Source of the DNA: Pseudonocardia sulfidoxydans NBRC 16205
GTDB lineage: Bacteria > Actinomycetota > Actinomycetes > Mycobacteriales > Pseudonocardiaceae
Length of the DNA: 64,000 nucleotides
Reading direction: 5' to 3'
Assembly: GCF_007989085.1 (NCBI RefSeq)
Contig: NZ_BJVJ01000016.1
Location: forward strand, 32,262 to 96,261
Part shown: one piece after another, positions 36,925 to 46,052 of the stretch
Numbering within the stretch: position 1 is the first letter of the stretch
Layout of the letters: each line of letters starts with the position of its first letter
The notes under the pieces: model-generated
Told to the model about the DNA's origin: nothing
The model's input: the letters and a program-made list of their open reading frames with translations, nothing else
Database searches by the model: none
Position numbers and translations under genes: made by a program

Positions 36925-38088
36925 GTGCGCACGACGACCGGCGTCGCCGACGCCCATCTGACCGAGGAGCAGGTCGACGCCCTCGGTGCCGAGCTCGACG
37001 CGATCCGGGCGAGCGTCGTCGACAGTCTCGGCGAGGCCGACGCCCACTACATCCGCACCGTCGTACGGGTCCAGCGCGGCCTGGAGGCCGGGGGCCGGAC
37101 GCTGCTGCTGTTCTCGCGCGTCCCCGCGGCATGGGTGGCCGGGACGGCGGCGCTGTCCGTCGCCAAGATCCTGGAGAACATGGAGCTTGGCCACAACATC
37201 CTGCACGGACAGTGGGACTGGATGCGTGACCCCGACATCCACTCCACGACGTGGGAGTGGGACCACGCGTCGCCGTCGCAGATGTGGAAGCGCTCGCACA
37301 ACTACGAGCACCACACCTTCACCAACGTCCGTGGCAAGGACCGCGACCTGGGCTACGCGATCATGCGCGTCACCCCGGAGCAGCCGTGGCATCCCGCCTA
37401 CCTGCTGCAGCCGATCTACAACATCGGGCTCTCGGCGTTCTTCGAGTGGGCCATCGCGATCTACGACATCGAGTTCGACCGCGTCCAGGAGGGCACCAAG
37501 TCCTGGGACGACGCGAAGGCCGAGATGAAGACGATCTGGCGAAAGGCCCGCACACAGCTCGCGAAGGACTACGTCCTGTTCCCGCTGCTGTCGGGGCGCG
37601 GCGCGGTGTCGACGCTGACCGCGAACGCCGCCGCTGCGCTGGTGCGCAACGTGTGGTCGCACGCGGTGATCTTCTGCGGGCACTTCCCGGACGGCGTCGA
37701 GACCTTCGACGAGGCGCGGCTGGAGAACGAGAGCCGCGGGCAGTGGTACATCCGGCAGCTGCTGGGCTCGGCGAACCTCACGGGTGGTCCGTTGTTCCAC
37801 ATCATGACCGGCAACCTGAGCCACCAGATCGAGCACCATCTGTTCCCGGACGTGCCGAGCAACCGGTACGCGGAGATCGCGCCGCAGGTCCAGGACGTGT
37901 GCCGACGCTACGGGCTGCCCTACAGCGCGGGGTCGCTGCCGCGGCAGTACGCCACGGTGTTGCGGCGCCTGGCCCGGCTCGCGTTCCCGGGTGGGCACAA
38001 GCGCTACGGTGGCTCGCCCGCCCCGGTCCGGAGGCTGCGCCCGCGCACGGGCGTCCGCCTGCCCGCGGTGGCGCGCCGCGCGGCCTGA
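36925..38088 (+). CDS. Acyl-CoA delta-9 desaturase (DesA3-like)
   Basis: 387-residue membrane di-iron desaturase that introduces a cis double bond in stearoyl-CoA-type substrates. The three histidine boxes are present: MELGHNILHGQWDW (near residue 85), HNYEHHTFTNV (near 125) and GNLSHQIEHHLFPD (near 300). Hydrophobic segments between boxes give the membrane domain, and a basic 40-residue C-terminus follows. GTG 36925 follows AGGAG at 4 bp, and the gap to the reductase gene is 7 bp, so the enzyme and its electron donor are co-expressed. The mycobacterial pair Rv3230c/Rv3229c is not in the ligA-gat region, so the insertion point here is lineage-specific. Confidence 0.95.
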   Translation: MRTTTGVADAHLTEEQVDALGAELDAIRASVVDSLGEADAHYIRTVVRVQRGLEAGGRTLLLFSRVPAAWVAGTAALSVAKILENMELGHNILHGQWDWMRDPDIHSTTWEWDHASPSQMWKRSHNYEHHTFTNVRGKDRDLGYAIMRVTPEQPWHPAYLLQPIYNIGLSAFFEWAIAIYDIEFDRVQEGTKSWDDAKAEMKTIWRKARTQLAKDYVLFPLLSGRGAVSTLTANAAAALVRNVWSHAVIFCGHFPDGVETFDEARLENESRGQWYIRQLLGSANLTGGPLFHIMTGNLSHQIEHHLFPDVPSNRYAEIAPQVQDVCRRYGLPYSAGSLPRQYATVLRRLARLAFPGGHKRYGGSPAPVRRLRPRTGVRLPAVARRAA

Positions 38089-38108
38089 CCCCCTCAGCTT
38101 CGAATCGC

Positions 38109-38155
38109 ACGAACGGCCCTTTCCCGCAACTCAGTTGCGGGAAAGGGCCGTTCGT
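38109..38155. repeat. Family B palindrome, copy 1 (47 bp, perfect)
   Basis: Two perfect 23-bp arms around a single C. Outer part ACGAACGGC, centre GCAACTCAGTTGC, and a variable middle CCTTTCCC/GGGAAAGG. It lies 20 bp after the desaturase stop. Confidence 0.95.
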
Positions 38156-38183
38156 ACAACGGGGGGGCCGCCCGGGGAAGCGA

Positions 38184-38230
38184 ACGAACGGCACAGTCGC
38201 GCAACTCAATGGCGCGACTGTGCCGTTCGT
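38184..38230. repeat. Family B palindrome, copy 2 (47 bp)
   Basis: Same outer arms ACGAACGGC and the middle ACAGTCGC shared with copy 3; the centre has two mismatches. It lies between the desaturase (plus) and the CdaR-type regulator (minus), 25 bp from the regulator stop. Copies 1 and 2 are side by side. Confidence 0.93.
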
Positions 38231-38255
38231 GCAACGACGTCGGTGCGACCGGAGC

Positions 38256-39404
38256 TCACAGGGGAGGGACGGCGCGCAGGGCGAGGGTGAGCTCCAGGCG
38301 GCGCAGGGGGTCGTCGAGGGCGTCGCCGAACGCGTCGCGCAGGCCCGCGAGCCGGTAGCGGACCGTCTGCGGGTGCACGTGCAGGGCCGCGGCGGTGGCG
38401 GTGACGTCGCCGTGCGCGTCGAGCCACGCCCGCAGCGTCTCCTCGGCCCGCGAGCCGGCCCCGGCGGGCAGGGCGCGCAGCGGGGCGAGGGCGCGGTCGC
38501 AGAGGTCGGCGGTGAGGCCGGCGTCGGCGGTGAGCAGCAGCGTGACGAGATGGTCGTCGGCACGGACGACGGGCGCGTCGCCGAGGGCGCCCGCGGCGTG
38601 CAGGGGCCAGGCGGCGCGGGCGCGGGCGACGGACCGGGCGACGTCGCCGGGTGCGACCGCGGGTCCGAGGACGGCGCGGCGGCCGCGGACGGCCCGCGCC
38701 ACGACGTCGGCGAGGTCGTCGCGGGCGCCGTGCAGGACGACTCCGCCGGGTTCGATCCTGGCGCCGACGGCCCCGGGCAGCCGGCCCGCGATCTCGACGG
38801 CGTCGTCGTCGACGACGATCGCGACGACCGCGGCGGGCAGTGCCCAGTTCGCGGCGGCGGCGGCGCGGTCGACCTCGGCGGAGGCGGGCGGCGGGGTCTG
38901 CAGCAGCAGTTCGACGAGCTCCTGGCGGCGTGCGCGCAGCGACCCGGCGACGGTGGCCTCGGCGTGCGCCCACCCGACGACCGAGGCCGCGGACAGCTGC
39001 TCGATGAACCCGAACAGGGCCTCGGCCAGGGCGAACACGACGTCGGGCTCGAGGCGTCGGGCGTTCTCGCCCGCGGTGATGGCCTGCCAGACGGTCCGGG
39101 CGCCGACCTGGTAGGCCGCCTGCAGCGCGGCGAGGGTGCGCCCCTCGCGGTGCTCGACGATGCCCAGGTCGTGGTAGGTGCGGGTGTCGGGCAGGTCGGC
39201 CTCGGAGCCGAGGAGGGCGACGAACTGCCGCAGCGCGACGGTGACGCCGCGGGTGATGCGTTCGCCGAAACGACCCTCGAGGGGGCGGGCGTACTCGGGG
39301 ACCTGGGCGCGGACGGCGGCGATGATGGAGTCGGTGGCCGCGAGCAGGTCGGGGGCCAGCGCCGGACCGACCCATCCGGGCACGTGCGCCCAGGGCCGGT
39401 CCAC
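38256..39404 (-). CDS. CdaR/PucR-type helix-turn-helix regulator
   Basis: 382-residue regulator. The C-terminal HTH_30 domain is typical: LRAWLDAHGDVTATAAALHVHPQTVRYRLAGLRDAFG (about residues 320-360). The N-terminal two thirds are mostly helical with AALQAAYQVGARTVWQAI, a pattern found in actinobacterial PucR-C-only regulators, and a GGDEF-like middle. No ligand is known. GTG 39404 begins directly after the TAG stop of the ACT protein gene. It converges on the desaturase gene, which it might control, with family B copies 1 and 2 in between. Confidence 0.85.
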   Translation of the reverse strand: MDRPWAHVPGWVGPALAPDLLAATDSIIAAVRAQVPEYARPLEGRFGERITRGVTVALRQFVALLGSEADLPDTRTYHDLGIVEHREGRTLAALQAAYQVGARTVWQAITAGENARRLEPDVVFALAEALFGFIEQLSAASVVGWAHAEATVAGSLRARRQELVELLLQTPPPASAEVDRAAAAANWALPAAVVAIVVDDDAVEIAGRLPGAVGARIEPGGVVLHGARDDLADVVARAVRGRRAVLGPAVAPGDVARSVARARAAWPLHAAGALGDAPVVRADDHLVTLLLTADAGLTADLCDRALAPLRALPAGAGSRAEETLRAWLDAHGDVTATAAALHVHPQTVRYRLAGLRDAFGDALDDPLRRLELTLALRAVPPL

Positions 39405-40064
39405 CTAGCCGCCCAGCACCGAGGTGACGATGCCCGCGAGGTGGCTCAGCCGCGCCAGCTCGGACGGGCGGAACGCGGGCCCGCCGGGCCTGCCGACGAC
39501 GAGCACCTGCTGCACGGAGGCGGGCCCGAGAGGGGCGGCGGCGAGCTCGGTGTCGAGCGCGCGCCAGGGCTCGGGGACCCAGTGCTCGTCGGGGTCGATG
39601 ACGATGGCCTTGGCCAGCGGCAGCCACGGCAGGTCGCCCGCGCGGGTCTCGGGGGCGGCCGACGACTCGGCGAGCCGCCACGACCGCGTGCCCTCCCGGA
39701 CGGCGACGAGCGACCAGCCTGCGCGGAACAGCCGCGGCACCTCCTCGGCGAGCAGCTGCAGGCCGTGGGCGGGTTCGGCGGCGATGCGGTCGACGAGCTC
39801 CAGCTCGCGATGGGTGTCGAGCCGCCCGGAGTAGGGGCGGACCGACTCGACCTGCACGTCGCGTACCGACTCGGCGGCGGTGATGAGTACGTCCGGCGGT
39901 CGGCTGGAGGGGAGCTCGACGGTGAGGTCGTCGACGGCGATCCCGTCGACGCGCTCGACGACGTCGACGCCGAGTATGTCGGCGCCGGCCTCACCCAGTG
40001 CGGAGGCGACCGCTCCGAGACTGCCCGGTCGATCCGGCAGTACCACGCGGAGCAAGAACGTCAC
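39405..40064 (-). CDS. ACT-domain amino-acid-binding protein (Rv3013-like)
   Basis: 219 residues. The N-terminal ACT domain (about 1-75) reads FLLRVVLPDRPGSLGAVASALGEAGADILGVDVVER, the D-R-P-G-x-L turn that binds amino acids. A second poorly characterised domain (about 100-219) contains GLQLLAEEVPRLFRAGWSLVAV and resembles a GAF-like sensor fold. GTG 40064 follows GGAGG at 9 bp. It is encoded opposite gatC, as Rv3013 lies between gatC and ligA in mycobacteria. It may sense an amino acid, but the function is not established. Confidence 0.82.
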   Translation of the reverse strand: MTFLLRVVLPDRPGSLGAVASALGEAGADILGVDVVERVDGIAVDDLTVELPSSRPPDVLITAAESVRDVQVESVRPYSGRLDTHRELELVDRIAAEPAHGLQLLAEEVPRLFRAGWSLVAVREGTRSWRLAESSAAPETRAGDLPWLPLAKAIVIDPDEHWVPEPWRALDTELAAAPLGPASVQQVLVVGRPGGPAFRPSELARLSHLAGIVTSVLGG

Positions 40065-40406
40065 CCGGCCACGCCTCCTCACCTGGCCCGCACGACCCCG
40101 GTGGCCGGGCGGACGCCGCGCGCGCCGAGGAGCAGTGCCCCGTTGGCGGCCGACGCGGCACACCGGCGATCCTGCCAGGCGCGGCGAGGTCCCACAGCAC
40201 CCACCGTGACATGACGCGTGTGACCGAGCGTGTCGTCGTGACCGCGGGGTGTGTGGATCGGGTGGTCACGGGTGCGCGGAAGCCCCGTCGACCGGGGGTC
40301 CTAGACTCGGCATCAGGCCCGGTCGTGACGCCGCGCGCCGGCCCGCGGGCCGGCCGTCGTGAGCAGCCCGCGTGGGCGCCGTCCACCGCTTCACCCCTGG
40401 AGGGAC
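40065..40406. other. 342-bp divergent intergenic region upstream of gatC
   Basis: Contains a TAGACT -10-like hexamer (40302-40307) about 100 bp upstream of gatC, a GC-rich dyad GCCGGCCCGCGGGCCGGC (40336-40353) in the probable gatC leader, and the GGAGGG ribosome-binding site. No coding frame is credible. Confidence 0.5.
40302..40307 (+). promoter_or_regulatory. Candidate -10 element of the gatCAB operon
   Basis: TAGACT in the divergent gap, the best -10 match there; no clear -35 partner. The implied 5' leader of about 93 bp would include the GC-rich dyad at 40336-40353. Confidence 0.35.
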
Positions 40407-40730
40407 ATGTCTCCCGAATCCCCGTCGTCGGGCGGGGCCATCACCCGTGACGAGGTCGCGCACCTCGCGCGGCTGGCCCGCCTCGCCGTGACCGACGACG
40501 AGCTCGGCGTCTTCGCCGGTCAGCTCGACGTGATCCTCGGCGCGGTCGCCCGGGTGGGTGAGGTCGCGGCCGAGGACATCCCGCCGACGTCGCACTCCGT
40601 GCCGTTGGAGAACGTGTTCCGGCCCGACGAGCTCCGCCCCAGCCTCACGCAGGAGCAGGCGCTGTCCGGCGCCCCGGCGGCGGAGGACGGCCGCTTCCGC
40701 GTCCCGCAGATCCTCGGGGAGGAGCAGTGA
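40407..40730 (+). CDS. gatC: Asp-tRNA(Asn)/Glu-tRNA(Gln) amidotransferase subunit C
   Basis: 107-residue small subunit that stabilises GatA in the amidotransferase which makes Gln-tRNA(Gln) and Asn-tRNA(Asn) by transamidation. It has the typical [22 protein letters not shown] helix start, [18 protein letters not shown] and the extended tail [27 protein letters not shown] that wraps around GatA. ATG 40407 follows GGAGGG at 2-4 bp. gatA follows after 73 bp. It matches Rv3012c. The tRNA-Gln gene and a gltX gene lie at the other end of the window. Confidence 0.96.
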   Translation: MSPESPSSGGAITRDEVAHLARLARLAVTDDELGVFAGQLDVILGAVARVGEVAAEDIPPTSHSVPLENVFRPDELRPSLTQEQALSGAPAAEDGRFRVPQILGEEQ

Positions 40731-40803
40731 GCGAGCGTACGCGAGCGAACCATCGACACAGCGCCTGCGCGCAGTGCCGACCGAGCGTCAGCGAGGGGGA
40801 GCG
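40731..40803. repeat. gatC-gatA spacer with GAGCG-rich short repeats
   Basis: 73 bp composed of short iterations (GCGAGCGTACGCGAGCGAACC, GACCGAGCGTCAGCGAGGG with GGAG before gatA). Similar GAGCGNNNCGAGCGAACC spacers are common in actinobacterial genomes. No terminator-like dyad, so gatC and gatA are probably co-transcribed. Confidence 0.6.
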
Positions 40804-42312
40804 ATGAGCGACGATCTGACGCGTCTCTCCGCGGCGGAGCTCGCGGAGAAGATCCACGTGCGCGAGGTGTCGGCCGTCGAGGCCGCGCAGGCGCATCTCG
40901 ACCGGATCGCCGCGGTCGACGGGGACGTGCACGCGTTCCTGCACGTCGGTGCGGAGGCGGCGCTGGCGTCGGCCACGCTGGTCGACGAGTCGCTCGCCGC
41001 CGGGACCGCTCCCGCGTCGGCGCTGGCCGGTGTGCCGCTGGCGCTCAAGGACGTCCTGACCACGACGGACATGCCCACGACGGTCGGCTCGAAGATCCTC
41101 GAGGGCTGGCGCCCGCCGTACGACGCGACGGTCACGTCGAAGCTGCGCGCCGCGGGCATCACGATCCTCGGCAAGACGAACATGGACGAGTTCGCCATGG
41201 GCTCGTCGACGGAGTACTCGGCTTACGGCCCGACGCGCAACCCGTGGGATCTCGACCGCATCCCGGGTGGCTCGGGCGGTGGTTCGGCGGCGGCGCTGGC
41301 GGCGTTCGAGGCCCCGCTCGCGATCGGTACCGACACCGGCGGCTCGATCCGCCAGCCTGCGGCGATGACCGGCACGGTCGGTGTGAAGCCCACCTACGGC
41401 GGGGTGTCGCGGTACGGGTTGGTGGCGTGCGCGTCGTCGCTGGACCAGGCCGGCCCGTGCGCCCGCACCGTTCTCGACGCGGCGTTGCTGCACGAGATCA
41501 TCGGCGGGCACGACCCGATGGACTCCACGTCGATCGACGCCCCCGTCCCGGCAGTGGTCGAGGCCGCCCGCCTCGGCGCGAAGGGCGACCTGAGCGGTGT
41601 GCGCGTCGGCGTGGTCCGCGAGCTGACCGGTGAGGGCTACCAGGCCGGTGTGCAGGAGAACTTCGACGCGGCGCTGCGCGAGCTGGAGAAGCTGGGCGCG
41701 GAGGTCGTCGAGGTCAGCGCGCCCCACTTCCAGTACGGGCTCGCCGCGTACTACCTGATCCTGCCGAGCGAGGTGTCGTCGAACCTCGCGCGGTTCGACG
41801 CCATGCGCTACGGCCTGCGCGTCGACAAGGGTGCCTCCGCGGAGGAGGTCATGGCCGCCACCCGTGAGGCCGGTTTCGGCCCCGAGGTGAAGCGCCGCAT
41901 CATCCTCGGCACGTACGCGCTGTCGTCGGGCTACTACGACGCCTACTACGGCCAGGCCCAGAAGGTGCGGACGCTGATCGGCCGCGACTTCGCCGCCGCG
42001 TTCGCCCAGGCCGACGTGCTCGTGTCGCCGACCGCGCCGACCACGGCGTTCCCCATCGGGGACAAGGTCGACGACCCGCTGGCCATGTACCTCAACGACC
42101 TGGCGACGATCCCCACCAACCTGGCCGGGACCGCCGCCATGTCCGTCCCCAGCGGCGTCGCCGCCGAGGACGGCCTGCCGACGGGGCTGCAGATCATGGC
42201 CCCCGCCCTCGGCGAGGCCGTCATGTACCGGGTGGGCGCGGCCTACGAGGCGGCCCGCGACGCCGCCGACGGCAGCCCGTTCGCGAGCCGCACCCCGGAG
42301 GTGAAGCCATGA
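40804..42312 (+). CDS. gatA: Amidotransferase subunit A
   Basis: 502-residue glutaminase subunit that releases ammonia from glutamine for the transamidation of mischarged tRNA. It is an amidase-signature enzyme with the Ser-cisSer-Lys triad region: [12 protein letters not shown] (Lys near 80), the glycine/serine-rich [54 protein letters not shown] with both serines, and the C-terminal [14 protein letters not shown] 40804 has GGGGAG at 2-4 bp. It overlaps gatB as ATGA. Corresponds to Rv3011c. Confidence 0.98.
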   Translation: MSDDLTRLSAAELAEKIHVREVSAVEAAQAHLDRIAAVDGDVHAFLHVGAEAALASATLVDESLAAGTAPASALAGVPLALKDVLTTTDMPTTVGSKILEGWRPPYDATVTSKLRAAGITILGKTNMDEFAMGSSTEYSAYGPTRNPWDLDRIPGGSGGGSAAALAAFEAPLAIGTDTGGSIRQPAAMTGTVGVKPTYGGVSRYGLVACASSLDQAGPCARTVLDAALLHEIIGGHDPMDSTSIDAPVPAVVEAARLGAKGDLSGVRVGVVRELTGEGYQAGVQENFDAALRELEKLGAEVVEVSAPHFQYGLAAYYLILPSEVSSNLARFDAMRYGLRVDKGASAEEVMAATREAGFGPEVKRRIILGTYALSSGYYDAYYGQAQKVRTLIGRDFAAAFAQADVLVSPTAPTTAFPIGDKVDDPLAMYLNDLATIPTNLAGTAAMSVPSGVAAEDGLPTGLQIMAPALGEAVMYRVGAAYEAARDAADGSPFASRTPEVKP

Positions 42313-43811
42313 CCGCCCCGACGCTGGTCGACTTCGACGACGTCGTCGACCGCTACGACCCGACGCTCGGGCTCGAGGTGCACGTCGAGCTGTCGACGAA
42401 CACCAAGATGTTCTGCGGCTGCCCGACGACGTTCGGCGCCGAGCCCAACACCCAGGTCTGCCCGACGTGCCTGGGTCTGCCCGGCTCGCTGCCGGTGGTC
42501 AACCGGGCCGCGGTCGAGGCCGCGATCCGCATCGGGCTCGCGCTCAACTGCAGCATCGCGCCGTGGGGCCGGTTCGCGCGGAAGAACTACTTCTACCCGG
42601 ACATGCCCAAGAACTTCCAGACGTCGCAGTACGACGAGCCCATCGCCGTCGACGGGCACCTCGACGTGACGCTGGAGGACGGCACGAGCGTGCGCGTCGA
42701 GATCGAGCGCGCGCACATGGAGGAGGACACCGGGAAGTCGCTGCACGTCGGCGGCGCGACCGGTCGCATCCACGGCGCCGAGTACTCGCTGCTCGACTAC
42801 AACCGCGCCGGCGTCCCGCTGATCGAGATCGTCACGAAGATGATCCCCGGCACCGGCGCCCGCGCCCCCGAGGTGGCCCGCGCCTACGTCACCGCGCTGC
42901 GCGACCTGATCCGTTCGCTCGGCGTGTCCGACGTCCGCATGGACCAGGGCTCGATGCGCTGCGACGTGAACCTGTCGTTGTCGCCCAAGGGGTCCGGCAT
43001 CCTGGGCACCCGCAGCGAGACGAAGAACGTGAACTCGCTGCGCTCGGTCGAGCGGGCCGTCCGCTACGAGATGAGCCGGCACGCCGGCGTCCTCGACGCG
43101 GGGGAGAAGGTCGTCCAGGAGACGCGCCACTTCCAGGAGGACACCGCCACCACCCGGTCGGGGCGGATCAAGGAGACCTCCGAGGACTACCGGTACTTCC
43201 CGGAGCCCGACCTGGTCCCGATCGCGCCGTCGGCCGAGTGGGTCGAGGAGCTGCGCGGCACCCTGCCGGAGCTGCCGTGGGAGCGGCGCGCCCGCATCCA
43301 GCAGGAGTGGCAGCTCTCCGACGCCGAGCTGCGCGACCTGGTCAACGCCGACGCGCTCGACCTCGTCGCCGCGACCGTCGACGCCGGGGCGCCGTCGGGC
43401 GACGCCCGCTCGTGGTGGGTGTCCTACCTGTCGCAGCAGGCCAACACCCGCGGTGTCGCTCTCGACGCGCTGCCGATCACGCCGGCCCAGCTGGCCCGGG
43501 TCATCGAGCTGGTGACGACGGGGGAGCTGAACAACAAGCTGGCCCGCCAGGTCGTCGACGGTGTCCTGGAGGGTGAGGGCGAGCCGGACGAGGTCGTCGC
43601 GTCCCGAGGGCTCGCGGTGGTCTCCGACGACGGCGCGCTGATCGCCGCGGTCGACGAGGCGCTGGCCGCCCAGCCCGACGTCGCGGAGAAGATCCGCGGC
43701 GGCAAGGTCGCGGCGGCCGGCGCGATCGTCGGCGCGGTCATGAAGGCCACCAAGGGCCAGGCCGACGCCAAGCGGGTCCGCGAGCTGATCATCGAGCGCT
43801 GCGGCGCGTAA
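42309..43811 (+). CDS. gatB: Amidotransferase subunit B
   Basis: 500-residue subunit that binds the mischarged tRNA, phosphorylates the Glu/Asp carboxylate and transfers ammonia. Motifs: [23 protein letters not shown] with Zn-binding cysteines, [39 protein letters not shown], the EEDTGKSLH motif and [21 protein letters not shown], then the helical and YqeY-like tail (about 350-500). ATG 42309 overlaps the gatA stop. The gene ends 4 bp before family A palindrome copy 5, the apparent end of the gat operon. Corresponds to Rv3009c. Confidence 0.98.
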   Translation: MTAPTLVDFDDVVDRYDPTLGLEVHVELSTNTKMFCGCPTTFGAEPNTQVCPTCLGLPGSLPVVNRAAVEAAIRIGLALNCSIAPWGRFARKNYFYPDMPKNFQTSQYDEPIAVDGHLDVTLEDGTSVRVEIERAHMEEDTGKSLHVGGATGRIHGAEYSLLDYNRAGVPLIEIVTKMIPGTGARAPEVARAYVTALRDLIRSLGVSDVRMDQGSMRCDVNLSLSPKGSGILGTRSETKNVNSLRSVERAVRYEMSRHAGVLDAGEKVVQETRHFQEDTATTRSGRIKETSEDYRYFPEPDLVPIAPSAEWVEELRGTLPELPWERRARIQQEWQLSDAELRDLVNADALDLVAATVDAGAPSGDARSWWVSYLSQQANTRGVALDALPITPAQLARVIELVTTGELNNKLARQVVDGVLEGEGEPDEVVASRGLAVVSDDGALIAAVDEALAAQPDVAEKIRGGKVAAAGAIVGAVMKATKGQADAKRVRELIIERCGA

Positions 43812-43815
43812 CCCT

Positions 43816-43855
43816 GTGAGTGGCAATAGTCGCTATCGCGACTATTGCCACTCAC
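43816..43855. repeat. Family A palindrome, copy 5 (40 bp, compensated variant)
   Basis: Arms GTGAGTGGCAATAGTCGC and GCGACTATTGCCACTCAC: relative to copy 1 a G-to-A change in one arm is matched by C-to-T in the other. Loop TATC. It starts 4 bp after the gatB TAA stop and carries the tail CTCACGACCCCTGACCTG, identical to copy 2. Confidence 0.95.
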
Positions 43856-43901
43856 GACCCCTGACCTGGCGCGCAGCTCCCGCGTGCAGCCCGGGGCGGC
43901 G

Positions 43902-44726
43902 CTACGCGAGCGGCTGCAGGTGCCGCACCCCGGCCAACCAGCCCAGCGACTCCTCCGTCGGCACCGTGGGCTTGTACTCCGCGGCGACCGCGCCCCGGTA
44001 GCCCTTGTCCCACAAGCGGTCCACGACGGCCGCGACGTCGACGGTCCCGGTGCCGGGCTCCCCGCGGCCCGGGGCGTCGGCGATCTGGACGTGCGCGATC
44101 AGCCCGGCGTACGCGTCGATCGCGGCGAGCAGGTCGTCGCCGCTCGTGGTCAGGTGGAAGGTGTCGTAGAGGAACCCGATCGCCTCCTCGCCGCCACCAC
44201 GGACGGTCTCGACGACCCGCGCGGCGTCGGCGGCCGTCTCGACCGGGTAGGCGCCGTTGAGCCCCCGGCCCAGGGCCTCGACGAGCGACGTGCCGCCGAC
44301 CTCCCCGAGCCGGCGCGCGGCCGTCGTCAGGTTGGTGACGGCGACCGCGTCCTGGTCGGCGTCGGGCAGGTCGGGTCGGCGCTGGCCGTAGAGGGTGTTG
44401 AACACCGGGCAGCCGGTGCGCCGGGCGATCGCGACGACGGCGTCGAGGTTGGCGTCGAACTCGGCTCGCAGCGAGGGGTCGGACGCGATGCCGCGGACCC
44501 CCGCGCCGAGGTCGCCGCCGTAGAGGTTGAGCCCGGCGAGCCGCAGCCCCGCGGACTCCAGTGCGTCGACGAGGAAGTCCTCGCCCCCGGGCGGGGGGAC
44601 GGGCGTCGGCCACGGCCACCAGGTCTCGACGGCGGTGAACCCGGCCGCCGCGGCGCGGGCGAACCGCTGCTCGTAGGGGACCTCGGCGAACAGCAGGGAG
44701 ATGTTGGCGACGAGCGGAAGGGTCAC
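43902..44726 (-). CDS. hyi: Hydroxypyruvate isomerase family protein
   Basis: 274-residue TIM-barrel enzyme of the xylose-isomerase-like superfamily. It resembles Hyi, which interconverts hydroxypyruvate and tartronate semialdehyde. Segments: ANISLLFAEVPYEQRFARAAAAGFTAVETWWPW, LAGLNLYGGDL, IGFLYDTFHLTTSGDD (metal-binding Asp and His) and HVQIADAPGRGEPGTG (the H-x-Q-I-A-D-x-P-G-R metal site), AAEYKPTVPTEESLGWL. GTG 44726 follows GGAGG at 8 bp. It lies between gatB and the lipoprotein gene and is flanked by palindromes of families A and B. In glyoxylate metabolism it could connect to purine breakdown, which yields glyoxylate, but this is inference. Confidence 0.88.
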   Translation of the reverse strand: MTLPLVANISLLFAEVPYEQRFARAAAAGFTAVETWWPWPTPVPPPGGEDFLVDALESAGLRLAGLNLYGGDLGAGVRGIASDPSLRAEFDANLDAVVAIARRTGCPVFNTLYGQRRPDLPDADQDAVAVTNLTTAARRLGEVGGTSLVEALGRGLNGAYPVETAADAARVVETVRGGGEEAIGFLYDTFHLTTSGDDLLAAIDAYAGLIAHVQIADAPGRGEPGTGTVDVAAVVDRLWDKGYRGAVAAEYKPTVPTEESLGWLAGVRHLQPLA

Positions 44727-44744
44727 CCGGGCAGCCTCCCACCC

Positions 44745-44797
44745 CGAACGAACGGCACAGTCGCGCAACTCAGTTGCGCGACTGTGCCGTTCGTTCG
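44745..44797. repeat. Family B palindrome, copy 3 (53 bp, perfect)
   Basis: Perfect 26-bp arms around one C: outer CGAACGAACGGCACAGTCGC, centre GCAACTCAGTTGC, then AAAAA on the plus strand. It lies 23 bp beyond the stop of the lipoprotein gene on the minus strand and upstream of hyi, so it probably separates those two units. Confidence 0.95.
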
Positions 44798-44820
44798 AAA
44801 AAGGAGGCCGACGGGGCGGA

Positions 44821-45963
44821 TCAGGCCCGGCTCGCCCCGCCGCCTGTCGGGGGCTGGATGCGGATCACCCGGTCGTCGGCGGCCTTGGGGGTCGCGCCCG
44901 CGCCGCCGTCCTTGTTGGTGGTCCCCAGCCACAGCAGCCCGTCGGGGCCCGGGGCGGCGGCGGAGAGGCGGCCGTAGGTGTCGACGAGCAGGGTCTGCGG
45001 GTCGCCGGTGAAGGTGCCGTTCTCCCCGGGCCGCAGCGCGAAGAGCGACTTGCCGCCGGTGAGCGCCACCACGAGGACCCCGGCGTTGACCGAGCAGCCG
45101 GCGACACCGGGCCGGTCGGGCCACGTCCACGCGGGGGCGGGGAGGGCACCGGGCGCGACGCGGTGCAGGACGTCGCGGCCCGCGGCCCGGTCGGTGACCC
45201 AGGTGGTGCCGTCGGGGCCGGCGCACATGCCCTGGGGGTCGGTCAGCCCGGAGGCGTAGACGGGGCTGCCGCCGGGGTTGCCGGGGGCCGGGCGGCCGAG
45301 GGTGTCGACACGCAGGACCTTGCCCGCGAGCGAGGCCGGGTCGGAGTTCGCGCCGCCCGTGGCGACCAGCAGGTACCCCGACGTCGGGTCGACCCCGAGC
45401 GCGCCGCCCGGGCCGCGGGGGATACCGGTGAGCACAGGTTTGGGCCCCTCACCGGCGACGATGCGCACGACCCGCTGGTCGGACCCGGTCGAGGCGAGGG
45501 CGTAGACGAGCTCGTCCTCGGCGTAGCTGGGGGAGAGCACGAGCCCGGACAGCCCGCCGGCGGCGGCGTCGACGGGCACCGTCGCGATCAGCTGGGGAGC
45601 GGTGCCGCGCTGGACCCGCAGGACCCGGCCGGTGTCGCGTTCGGCGACGAGCGCGGAGGTGGCGTCGGGGAGCACCGCGATCGCGGAGACGGGGGCGAGG
45701 CAGGTGGCGACGACCTGCGGGTCCGCGTCGACACATCCCGCCGGCTGCTGCGGCGCGCCGCTCTGCGGCGGCGGGCTCTGGCCGCCGCCGGGCCCGCCGG
45801 GCGGGGGCGGCTGCTGCACCGACGGTGGCCCGCCGAGCTCGCCGGAGTTCTCGACCTGGTCCTGCCACGTGCGCTGCCCGTCGTCGGGGAAGTCGGCGCA
45901 GCCGGCGACGAACGCGAGCAGCACGGCGAGGAACAGCCCACCGACGACTCGCCTGCTCCACAC
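44821..45963 (-). CDS. Lipoprotein with PQQ-dehydrogenase-like beta-propeller (LppZ-like)
   Basis: 380-residue exported lipoprotein. The signal peptide VVGGLFLAVLLAFVAGC ends in a lipobox with Cys22, then comes a Pro/Gly/Gln-rich linker (about 40-75) and a glucose/sorbosone-dehydrogenase-type propeller: VSAIAVLPDATSALVAERDTGRVLRV, GLVLSPSYAEDELVYALAS, GKVLRVDTLGRPAPGNPGG and DPQGMCAGPDGTTWVTDRA. The family usually has catalytic His and Arg; function of the actinobacterial LppZ (Rv3006) is not known. GTG 45963 has TAACCT 6 bp upstream, suggesting a leaderless mRNA. Confidence 0.88.
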   Translation of the reverse strand: MWSRRVVGGLFLAVLLAFVAGCADFPDDGQRTWQDQVENSGELGGPPSVQQPPPPGGPGGGQSPPPQSGAPQQPAGCVDADPQVVATCLAPVSAIAVLPDATSALVAERDTGRVLRVQRGTAPQLIATVPVDAAAGGLSGLVLSPSYAEDELVYALASTGSDQRVVRIVAGEGPKPVLTGIPRGPGGALGVDPTSGYLLVATGGANSDPASLAGKVLRVDTLGRPAPGNPGGSPVYASGLTDPQGMCAGPDGTTWVTDRAAGRDVLHRVAPGALPAPAWTWPDRPGVAGCSVNAGVLVVALTGGKSLFALRPGENGTFTGDPQTLLVDTYGRLSAAAPGPDGLLWLGTTNKDGGAGATPKAADDRVIRIQPPTGGGASRA

Positions 45964-46052
45964 GGCTCCAGGTTAGGGCGGCACCGGTGATCCCCCCGTG
46001 AGTGCGGCCACCGCCCGACCACCGACGGGGCGCGGCGGTTTAGCGTGGCGAG

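Noticed and set aside
37251..40214. Plus-strand frame of 987 codons across desaturase, regulator and ACT genes
   Set aside because: It crosses two palindromes and three real genes in other frames; composition is that of a shadow frame.
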